Source: Candidatus Krumholzibacteriia bacterium (GTDB lineage Bacteria > Krumholzibacteriota > Krumholzibacteriia > LZORAL124-64-63). Taken from it: a stretch of DNA of 7,728 nt. The notes under the pieces were generated by a model that saw nothing but the letters and a program-made list of their open reading frames with translations, was not told the origin of the DNA and made no database searches. The stretch's first letter is position 1; each line of letters begins with the position of its first letter. Both the position numbers and the translations under genes were made by a program. Below are positions 1 through 4,831 of the stretch, piece after piece. The stretch spans positions 1 through 7,728 of the forward strand of contig JAOZJV010000156.1 in the NCBI GenBank assembly GCA_029935695.1. Direction: 5' to 3'.

Positions 1-277
1 TCCCACTCCTGTCCAGTCCGTATTCGTAGCGGATAATGTGGCCGGAATCTTCTTCAACCTCCAGACGCACGTGCAGACTGTCGCTTTCAAAGGCAACCAT
101 CTCGTCATTTTTGCTGCCTTGGTGAGATCGACCCAGCGCGAAAAAATTCAGAGCCTCAAACAAATTTGTCTTACCCATACCATTTCGCCCCAGGACAAGA
201 TTGACCCGGGGCGAAAATTCAAAAGTTTCTTCCTGCAGATTTCGGAAGCCTGATATTGCTGCCGATACGATACGCAT
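1..277 (-). CDS. recF: RecF recombination/repair ATPase, N-terminal 92 residues only (continues past the left edge)
   Basis: RecF is an SMC-like ATPase that binds gapped DNA and, with RecO and RecR, helps load RecA in the cytoplasm. The visible N-terminus begins MRIVSAAISGFRNLQEE, matching the family's opening strand and FRNL motif. It then has a Walker A loop GRNGMGKT at residues 30-37, followed by NLFEALNFFALGRSHQGSKN, the usual RecF continuation. The remainder, including the signature motif and Walker B, lies outside the window. The ATG at 277-275 is chosen because it gives the correct family N-terminus; the ribosome site before it is weak. It starts 9 bases after the dnaN stop, so expression probably depends on translational coupling within a dnaN-recF transcript. 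Identification is firm; integrity of the whole gene cannot be judged. Confidence 0.93.
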   Translation of the reverse strand, partial: MRIVSAAISGFRNLQEETFEFSPRVNLVLGRNGMGKTNLFEALNFFALGRSHQGSKNDEMVAFESDSLHVRLEVEEDSGHIIRYEYGLDRSG

Positions 278-286
278 CCGCTGGCG

Positions 287-1426
287 TTATTCGCCGGCCA
301 GACGCAAGGGCATCAACAGACAAAGCAGGCCTGTCTCTTCCCCTTCTTCGGTCACTGGTTTAATCAGGGCCGCGCTCTGGGCGTCTCGCATGGAAAGAAC
401 GACTGTGTCGGCTTTGATGTTTTTCAGGATGTCTTGAAGGTAGCTGAAATTGAAACCAATCTCCATGGCATCACCTTCATAAGAGATGGCAATTTCATCT
501 TCGCTCTTGGCGCCATCGGCCCCACGGGCCGACAGCTCCATGCGGCCACTTTCCACACCCACACGAATTTGGCTGGTGATCCGGTCCGCCATAATCGAAA
601 CCCGGCGCACAGCCTGGCCGAGATCGCTTTTGTCCACTGTCACATCTTTGTCGTTATCCTTGGGAATCACGGCATTGTAATCAGGGAAAGGACCTTCAAG
701 CAATCGGGCGTGTAAAACGGTATTTGCGGCTCGGAAACTCAGTTGATTTTCACCCAAAAAGACAGTGATGTTGCCAGAATCATCCGAATCATCTTTCAAT
801 CCACTCACAACCCGGGGTAAATGACGCAAACCAGCAGTATCAACGATCATGCTTCGGGTTTCATTAAAGGTCCAATTCATGGCGCGATGGCTACGGGCCA
901 GGCGGTGGGCGTCGGTGGCCACCAGAGTCAGGCTGTCGGGAGTAATTTCCCAGTTGATTCCCATCAAAGCAGGCCGGGTTTCGTCACGGGAAACCGAATA
1001 ACTTGTTTCGTTAATCATTTCAATCAACAAAGCAGCTTCAATGTCCAAACCATTGGTCTCCTCAAGCACCTTGAGAGCGGGATATTCTTCAACATTCATG
1101 GTGTTTTGAGTCATTCTGGCAGAACCGCAGCTCAAAGTGATTTTTTCACCTTTTTGGGCGAATTTAACGGTACCTGAACGCAAAGTTCGTACAAAGGACA
1201 CAAATTTGTCTGCAGGAATGGCAATCCTGCCCTCATCCTTGATTTCCACATTTGATGTGGATGTTGTGATGGAAATGTCGAGGTTAGTGGCTGAAAGTTT
1301 CAACTGTCCTTCTGCCACTTCCATCAAAACACAGGTCAGGATGGGTAGAGTTGTTTTAGCAGGCACAACATTGGCCACAACATCGAGAGCTTTCTGCATT
1401 TCTTCCTGCTGGATTTCAAACTTCAC
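287..1426 (-). CDS. dnaN: DNA polymerase III beta subunit (sliding clamp)
   Basis: The beta clamp forms a ring-shaped dimer around DNA that tethers DNA polymerase III and other partners. The 379-residue product has normal family length and three repeated clamp folds, roughly residues 1-125, 130-255 and 258-376. Recognisable motifs are RPALMGI (151-157), LVATDAHRLA (168-177), RLLEGPFPDYNAVIP (241-255) and the C-terminal MPLRL (372-376), part of the partner-binding pocket. Three residues, AGE, extend past the usual Arg-Leu end. The start is GTG, not ATG; it is supported by a GGAGGA ribosome site at 1439-1434 with 7 bases of spacing and by the family N-terminus MKFEIQQEEMQKAL. Because a strong terminator follows dnaA, dnaN probably uses its own promoter, and it likely carries recF with it. 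Confidence 0.97.
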   Translation of the reverse strand: MKFEIQQEEMQKALDVVANVVPAKTTLPILTCVLMEVAEGQLKLSATNLDISITTSTSNVEIKDEGRIAIPADKFVSFVRTLRSGTVKFAQKGEKITLSCGSARMTQNTMNVEEYPALKVLEETNGLDIEAALLIEMINETSYSVSRDETRPALMGINWEITPDSLTLVATDAHRLARSHRAMNWTFNETRSMIVDTAGLRHLPRVVSGLKDDSDDSGNITVFLGENQLSFRAANTVLHARLLEGPFPDYNAVIPKDNDKDVTVDKSDLGQAVRRVSIMADRITSQIRVGVESGRMELSARGADGAKSEDEIAISYEGDAMEIGFNFSYLQDILKNIKADTVVLSMRDAQSAALIKPVTEEGEETGLLCLLMPLRLAGE

Positions 1427-1433
1427 TTCCGGA

Positions 1434-1439
1434 TCCTCC
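1434..1439 (-). promoter_or_regulatory. dnaN ribosome binding site (GGAGGA)
   Basis: On the minus strand GGAGGA lies 7 bases before the GTG at 1426-1424. It decides the choice of this non-ATG start. Confidence 0.8.
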
Positions 1440-1486
1440 GGTCAAGAGACAAAATCTTTGCCAGGTGTGTTTGGCTTGGGATGGCC

Positions 1487-1515
1487 ATGATAGGAGATCC
1501 TTCCCACGGAAGCAA
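1487..1515 (-). promoter_or_regulatory. Candidate sigma70-type promoter for dnaN
   Basis: On the minus strand TTGCTT (1515-1510) is followed after 17 bases by TATCAT (1492-1487). The -10 matches consensus at five of six positions and the -35 at three of six. Transcription would start near 1480, giving a leader of about 55 bases. The dnaA terminator upstream makes a separate dnaN promoter expected. Other weak candidates exist in the AT-rich origin, so this is a moderate call. Confidence 0.4.
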
Positions 1516-1550
1516 GGAGTTTGGATATCCCCAGCCCTTCTTCTCTTCTC

Positions 1551-1584
1551 TGATATTTATAGATAAATACAGTAGTAGATATAG
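1551..1584 (+). other. Candidate DNA unwinding element with DnaA-trio-like triplets
   Basis: The stretch begins TGATATTTATAGATAAATA, strongly AT-rich, and ends CAGTAGTAGATATAG (1570-1584), readable as CAG-TAG-TAG-ATA-TAG. A three-base GTG spacer separates it from two abutting DnaA boxes. Known DnaA-trios are TAG-like triplets that guide DnaA onto a single strand beside a box pair, and the layout here agrees. The triplet run is short and one member (ATA) is off-pattern. Confidence 0.55.
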
Positions 1585-1587
1585 GTG

Positions 1588-1605
1588 TGTTGATAACGTG
1601 GATAA
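1588..1605 (-). other. Two abutting DnaA boxes beside the unwinding element
   Basis: Plus-strand TGTTGATAA (1588-1596) and CGTGGATAA (1597-1605) are the complements of TTATCAACA and TTATCCACG. They lie head to tail without a gap and in the same orientation, next to the TAG triplets, as expected for the pair that nucleates a DnaA filament. Confidence 0.7.
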
Positions 1606-1621
1606 GTTAGTCCTTTTTATC

Positions 1622-1658
1622 CTAAACACCCCAATATGTCTAAAACCGGGTGTTTTAG
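1622..1658. repeat. Inverted repeat with two alternative hairpins inside the origin
   Basis: CTAAACACCC (1622-1631) pairs with GGGTGTTTTAG (1648-1658) with one bulged base. Alternatively CTAAAAC (1640-1646) pairs perfectly with the same right arm, GTTTTAG (1652-1658), around the five-base loop CGGGT. The two structures exclude each other. The element sits between the tandem DnaA boxes and the next box. No function is assigned. Confidence 0.5.
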
Positions 1659-1660
1659 TG

Positions 1661-1669
1661 TGTTGATAA
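1661..1669 (-). other. DnaA box (TTATCAACA)
   Basis: Plus-strand TGTTGATAA is the complement of TTATCAACA, identical to the box at 1588-1596 and in the same orientation. Confidence 0.55.
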
Positions 1670-1690
1670 AACGGTTGAAAAATAAAGAGG

Positions 1691-1769
1691 TTATCAACCC
1701 TTATCCCCAATGATTTAAGTTATCCCCATGTGGGTAGTTTATTCAAGACATTGTTCCAGGTTATCCCCA
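1691..1769 (+). other. Cluster of four DnaA-box-like sites, three of them TTATCCCCA
   Basis: TTATCAACC (1691-1699) is followed by TTATCCCCA at 1701-1709, 1720-1728 and 1761-1769. All read on the plus strand, opposite to the boxes at 1588-1669. The first two start 10 bases apart, about one helical turn. TTATCCCCA differs from consensus TTATCCACA only at position 7; its exact repetition three times argues for a real, lineage-specific variant. Confidence 0.65.
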
Positions 1770-1824
1770 TTTCTGTCCGCAGGAAAAATCAGTGGAAAAG
1801 AATGAAACAAAGGGTTTTTAGAAT

Positions 1825-1862
1825 AAAAAAACCCGGCCCGCCGTTTTGGAATTCGGGCCGGG
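1825..1862 (-). terminator. Rho-independent terminator of dnaA
   Basis: On the minus strand CCCGGCCCG (1862-1854), a 13-base loop and CGGGCCGGG (1840-1832) form a perfect nine-pair GC stem followed by seven T (1831-1825). It lies about 45 bases after the dnaA stop. The plus-strand reading has only a broken T run after the stem, so its direction serves dnaA. It should uncouple dnaA from dnaN and keep dnaA transcripts out of the box cluster. Confidence 0.9.
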
Positions 1863-1908
1863 CGGGTTTCTTTTGTGACACTATATAATATGAAAGGTAT
1901 CAGAGTGG

Positions 1909-3348
1909 TTATTGTTTGTTACGAATTTTATCCATCATGTTACGCACCACACCTCTGAAACGAGGATCATTATCCATATCTGTTTGAATTTTTTGACAGG
2001 CATAGGACACAGTGCTGTGATCACGGTTACCAAAAGATCTTCCAATTTGATTGAGAGAGGCGCCTGTCATCTCTCTGGCTAAGTTCATCGCGATTTGCCG
2101 GGCCCGGGCCAGGTCCTGGGTGCGTCTTTTGGACTTGAGTTGATCCACCGTCACGTCCATGGTTTCAGCAACCACTTCCATGACATTGGCAATCTTCACA
2201 GGTCCGGTTGAAGAACCCTGGAAAAAGGAGGAGAGAACCTCAGAGGCCATTTCCAGGGAAATTTCACGCCCGGTCAAACTCGCGAAAGCCAGAAGACGAA
2301 TCAGCGCCCCCTCAAGCCGTCGTATGTTATCTGTAATGTTTTCAGCAATATAAGAAACAACCTCATCTGTAATATAGATATGATTAACTTCTATTTTGCG
2401 TTTTAAAATGGCAATCCGTGTTTCAAGGTTTGGCGCTTGAATATCGGTGATAAGACCCCATTCAAACCTTGAACGCAACCGCTCTTCAAGAGTGGCTATT
2501 TCTTTCGGTGACCGATCAGAAGTTAGAACAATTTGCTTCTTTTGGTCATAGAGAGCGTTAAATGTGTGAAAAAACTCTTCCTGAGTGCTTTCTTTGCCGG
2601 CCAGAAAAGCCACATCGTCCACCAAAAGCACGTCCATGCTGCGATATTTAAGCTTAAATTCAGGTGTTCTATTGTCCCTGATGGAACCAATAAGATCATT
2701 CATGAAATGTTCCGCTGTCACATAACAGATACGGCGATCTGGCCTTTGGCGGGCAATTTCGTTACCAATGGCCTGCATGAGGTGGGTTTTTCCCAGACCT
2801 GTGCCACCGTGAACAAATAATGGGTTAAAGTGACTCCCCGGATTGTTGGCAATAGCCGTTGCTGCAGCAAAAGCCAGATCTGTGCCCGAGCCCACCACAA
2901 AATTCTGAAAATTGTAATCTGGATTCAAGTTATTAGCAGTGACGGGCGATGGGGTTGGCAAAACCCGGGCAGTGGGGGTTGCCACAGTAGCAAAACCAGG
3001 ATTCAAAGGCCGAACAGGTTTTGTTTCAGGGATTGATTCTGGAGATGAAACCGAGGTGGCACTTTCTTCGAGTTTATCAAGAAAGTCTGATTTCTCTGAT
3101 TTTTCTTCCACTTTAAGAGAAAAAAGGATGTTTTCACCAAAATATACCGATCCAGCCTCATTAAGGGCAGAAAGATGGTGTTCACTGAACCAATCCATGA
3201 AAAAATGGTTTGGGCACCCAACCCTGTAGTCACCGTTTTCACTGTTTTCGGGGTAAAGAGGAAGGAACCAGGTGTTGAAAGTCTGCTGGGGGACTTTTTG
3301 TCTGACGACGTCTAAAATTTCGGGCCAATATGCGTCAAGCTTTGTCAC
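1909..3348 (-). CDS. dnaA: Chromosomal replication initiator DnaA
   Basis: DnaA is the AAA+ ATPase that binds DnaA boxes, melts the origin and recruits the helicase. The 479-residue product shows all four domains: domain I (about 1-85, with QQTFNTWFLPL at 21-31), a Pro/Thr-rich linker (about 86-145), the AAA+ core (about 146-378) and the DNA-binding domain (about 385-479). Visible motifs are Walker A GGTGLGKTH (181-189), Walker B LLVDD (241-245), the arginine-finger region RLRSRFEWGL (290-299) and sensor II RRLEGAL (343-349). The DNA-binding signature includes FGNRDHSTVSYACQKI (439-454), with variant residues discussed in the findings. The start is GTG, with GGAG at 3359-3356 and 7 bases of spacing. 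DnaA boxes upstream suggest autoregulation; a strong terminator follows. I found no convincing promoter. Confidence 0.98.
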   Translation of the reverse strand: MTKLDAYWPEILDVVRQKVPQQTFNTWFLPLYPENSENGDYRVGCPNHFFMDWFSEHHLSALNEAGSVYFGENILFSLKVEEKSEKSDFLDKLEESATSVSSPESIPETKPVRPLNPGFATVATPTARVLPTPSPVTANNLNPDYNFQNFVVGSGTDLAFAAATAIANNPGSHFNPLFVHGGTGLGKTHLMQAIGNEIARQRPDRRICYVTAEHFMNDLIGSIRDNRTPEFKLKYRSMDVLLVDDVAFLAGKESTQEEFFHTFNALYDQKKQIVLTSDRSPKEIATLEERLRSRFEWGLITDIQAPNLETRIAILKRKIEVNHIYITDEVVSYIAENITDNIRRLEGALIRLLAFASLTGREISLEMASEVLSSFFQGSSTGPVKIANVMEVVAETMDVTVDQLKSKRRTQDLARARQIAMNLAREMTGASLNQIGRSFGNRDHSTVSYACQKIQTDMDNDPRFRGVVRNMMDKIRNKQ

Positions 3349-3399
3349 AGATGGTCTCCAAGGGGGTAAAAGTCCAATGACCCTTAGTTTTTGATCGAG

Positions 3400-3408
3400 T
3401 TATCAACA
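3400..3408 (+). other. DnaA box (TTATCAACA) upstream of dnaA
   Basis: TTATCAACA lies about 50 bases before the dnaA start codon. In this position it could act in dnaA autoregulation, as a second origin part, or both. Confidence 0.55.
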
Positions 3409-3471
3409 AAACCAAAAACGCATAAATGATTGGGTTGTAATCAATAAAGAAAAACCAAAGAACAATAGTAT

Positions 3472-3509
3472 TTGGTTATCCACAACAACGGGAAATTGTT
3501 GATAACCAA
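3472..3509. other. Facing pair of DnaA boxes within an inverted repeat
   Basis: A consensus TTATCCACA on the plus strand (3476-3484) faces TTATCAACA on the minus strand (3505-3497). The flanks extend the symmetry: TTGGTTATC (3472-3480) and GATAACCAA (3501-3509) are exact complements. This is the only perfect consensus DnaA box seen in the window. It lies about 130 bases before dnaA, so the origin is probably bipartite and this part may also control dnaA. Confidence 0.7.
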
Positions 3510-3742
3510 AAACCAGCAAACAATGTGTTTTCTTCAGGTGGGGAGAAGTTAGCATGAGCACAGTTGACCATCAAGCGAATTCTTCTTTGAAATTTCCTGA
3601 CCTGAGCTAACCCTTTAATTTTCAGAAACTAAAAATTATCAGCACTTGGAAGGAAAAAGACTCCGGGAGAGGTGCCTTTTTTCCAGGACTTAATTCTGGG
3701 CAAAAACAACCCCAAATGGGTGTTGGTAACTTTGTATTTTCC
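3510..3742. other. Gene-free stretch between the dnaA-side boxes and the rpmH promoter
   Basis: No recognised gene or clear regulatory motif was found. It contains one possible 18-codon reading frame (ATG 3554 to TAA 3610) preceded by GGGGAG, and a weak A/T-rich inverted pair, GGAAAAAG (3652-3659) with CTTTTTTCC (3676-3684). Neither is strong enough to call as a feature. Confidence 0.4.
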
Positions 3743-3771
3743 TTGACATAAGAGCAGTCTTTCGTTAATTT
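3743..3771 (+). promoter_or_regulatory. Sigma70-type promoter of the rpmH-rnpA operon
   Basis: TTGACA (3743-3748), a perfect -35, is followed after 17 bases by TAATTT (3766-3771). Transcription would start near 3778, leaving a leader of about 30 bases before rpmH. A near-consensus promoter fits the demand for a ribosomal protein. It may also drive the downstream genes, since I see no terminator before jag. Confidence 0.82.
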
Positions 3772-3809
3772 GTCCCGCTGAAACAAAAACTACCAAGAAG
3801 GAGAGTTCC

Positions 3810-3944
3810 GTGAAACGGACATTTCAACCAAGCAACGTAAAACGCGCACACCGCCACGGATTCCGCAAGCGGATGTCCACCAAGGCTGGTCGTCACGTTC
3901 TGCAGCGTCGTCGCGCAAAAGGCCGCAAACGCCTTTGTGCATAA
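3810..3944 (+). CDS. rpmH: 50S ribosomal protein L34 (bL34)
   Basis: L34 is a small basic protein of the large ribosomal subunit. The 44-residue product reads [18 protein letters not shown] and continues [26 protein letters not shown], matching the family along its whole length with the highly conserved KRTFQPSN start and KGRKRL end. The start is GTG (3810-3812), preceded by AAGGAG at 3798-3803 with 6 bases of spacing; the universal MKRT N-terminus confirms it. It is the first gene after the promoter at 3743-3771 and is followed 50 bases later by rnpA, its usual partner. Only Cys43 near the C-terminus, where Ser is more common, is slightly unusual. Confidence 0.97.
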   Translation: MKRTFQPSNVKRAHRHGFRKRMSTKAGRHVLQRRRAKGRKRLCA

Positions 3945-3994
3945 ATTGTTAAGTCAAGGATGCTGATTCCGTTTCCCGTCTCGGGGTATTTGAA

Positions 3995-4375
3995 TTGAAT
4001 TGGCGATCCTTAGCAAAACAAAGTGAATTCCAAAAGGTCTACGGCAGTGGCACCAAAAAAGTTGGTCGCCTGGTCGTAGTTTACCTGTTGTCAGCCAAGG
4101 ATTTTGGCAGCGCGGTGGTGGCCAGCCGTAAAGTTGGTGGCGCCGTGCAGCGGAACAGAGCCAAGCGTTTGTTGCGTGAAGCACGCAGAAACGGGTCTCT
4201 GGGGTCCGAGCTAAAAATCCAAGGCCTACGCGAGAGGTTTTTTCCGGCTAAGATGGGGGAGTCCTTATCCAATGACGGAGAAACAGGCCTGTGGGTTGTC
4301 CTGGTCGCTCGGCACCGAATTTTGCGTGCCTCTGCCCTGGAAGTCAGGGACGAACTGGAAACCTTGTTAAAGTAA
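3995..4375 (+). CDS. rnpA: Ribonuclease P protein component
   Basis: RnpA is the basic protein that helps the RNase P RNA bind precursor tRNA and cleave its 5' leader. The 126-residue product has the family start SEFQKVYGSG (10-19), the strand VVVYLL (27-32) and the hallmark SRKVGGAVQRNRAKRLLREARR (44-65) containing the RNR motif (53-55). The last strand LWVVLVAR (99-106) and helix follow. Between the RNR helix and that strand lie about 33 residues (66-98), more than in typical homologues, suggesting an insertion of roughly 20 residues. The start is TTG at 3995: between the in-frame stop at 3950 and this codon there is no ATG, GTG or other TTG. The ribosome site is poor (GGGG at 3983-3986), which may keep expression below that of rpmH. 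Confidence 0.93.
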   Translation: MNWRSLAKQSEFQKVYGSGTKKVGRLVVVYLLSAKDFGSAVVASRKVGGAVQRNRAKRLLREARRNGSLGSELKIQGLRERFFPAKMGESLSNDGETGLWVVLVARHRILRASALEVRDELETLLK

Positions 4376-4540
4376 CGGCTCCGGTCGTTGTTCAAATCAC
4401 CGTTGGGTCGGTTTCTTTGTTGTTTTATTTTTTCCGATCTCCCCGATACGGAACCAGCCTCCTAACAGGTGCCTGATCCCCTCATCCGGCTTTGGCCGGC
4501 ATTCATAAATGTCCAGGGGCAGGGCGCCAGTGGGTTTTAT

Positions 4541-4831
4541 ATGTGGCGTGTGCCATATTTTTTAATTCAGGGGTACCGACGATTGATTTCGCCGGTTTTG
4601 CCGTCCACTTGTCGGTTTCATCCCAGTTGTTCCGCTTACGGAGCCGAAGCGTACCAAACGCACGGTTTTTTTAAGGGAACCTGGCTGACGATCCGTCGAG
4701 TTGCCCGATGCCACCCATGGCATCCCGGGGGAGTTGACCCTGTGCCTCCCACAACATCTTGTTCTCACACAGGGAATCATTTTTCCCATCATCACTCATC
4801 TCATGAAAATGGAGACTCCGCCCATGGATAG
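4541..4831 (+). CDS. yidD: YidD, membrane protein insertion efficiency factor
   Basis: YidD is a small membrane-associated protein that assists YidC/Sec-dependent insertion of inner-membrane proteins. The 96-residue product has an amphipathic start ([16 protein letters not shown], 6-21), the cysteine motif [11 protein letters not shown] (24-34) and the signature [14 protein letters not shown] (56-69). After this core comes a tail of about 27 residues unlike the core and rich in histidine. The ATG at 4541 gives the normal family N-terminus; an in-frame GTG at 4469 would add 24 residues with no family match. The ribosome site is weak. The stop lies inside yidC, giving an 8-base overlap, so translation is probably coupled. 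A gap of 165 bases separates it from rnpA, with no terminator visible. Confidence 0.92.
   Translation: MWRVPYFLIQGYRRLISPVLPSTCRFHPSCSAYGAEAYQTHGFFKGTWLTIRRVARCHPWHPGGVDPVPPTTSCSHTGNHFSHHHSSHENGDSAHG

Larger units (their letters stand above)
1551..1769. other. Putative chromosomal replication origin (oriC), dnaA-dnaN intergenic part
   Basis: The gap between dnaA and dnaN holds an AT-rich candidate unwinding element (1551-1584) followed by seven DnaA-box-like 9-mers. Three are on the minus strand: TTATCAACA at 1588-1596, TTATCCACG at 1597-1605 and TTATCAACA at 1661-1669. Four are on the plus strand: TTATCAACC at 1691-1699 and TTATCCCCA at 1701-1709, 1720-1728 and 1761-1769. Each differs from TTATCCACA by one or two bases. 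Their density, and their position beside dnaA and dnaN, match the origin of many bacteria, including the unwinding part of the Bacillus subtilis bipartite origin. That replication starts here is inference from sequence. Confidence 0.8.

Noticed and set aside
1884..1889. Perfect TATAAT on the plus strand near the end of dnaA
   Set aside because: No -35 element at a suitable distance, and it would produce only antisense dnaA RNA.
3652..3684. Inverted pair GGAAAAAG / CTTTTTTCC, considered as a terminator or attenuator
   Set aside because: The stem is mostly A-T, has a one-base mismatch in run length and a 16-base loop, and no transcript is expected to end there.
4486..4499. Hairpin CCGGC-TTTG-GCCGG before yidD, considered as a terminator
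   Set aside because: Only five pairs and no T run after it; rnpA and yidD are probably co-transcribed.
4469..4540. Upstream GTG start for yidD
   Set aside because: The extra 24 residues do not match YidD and no ribosome site precedes the GTG.
4701..4823. Upstream in-frame starts for yidC (4701, 4803, 4809)
   Set aside because: They would add residues before the standard MDRRTGLAF start and lack a ribosome site; GGAG is placed for the ATG at 4824.
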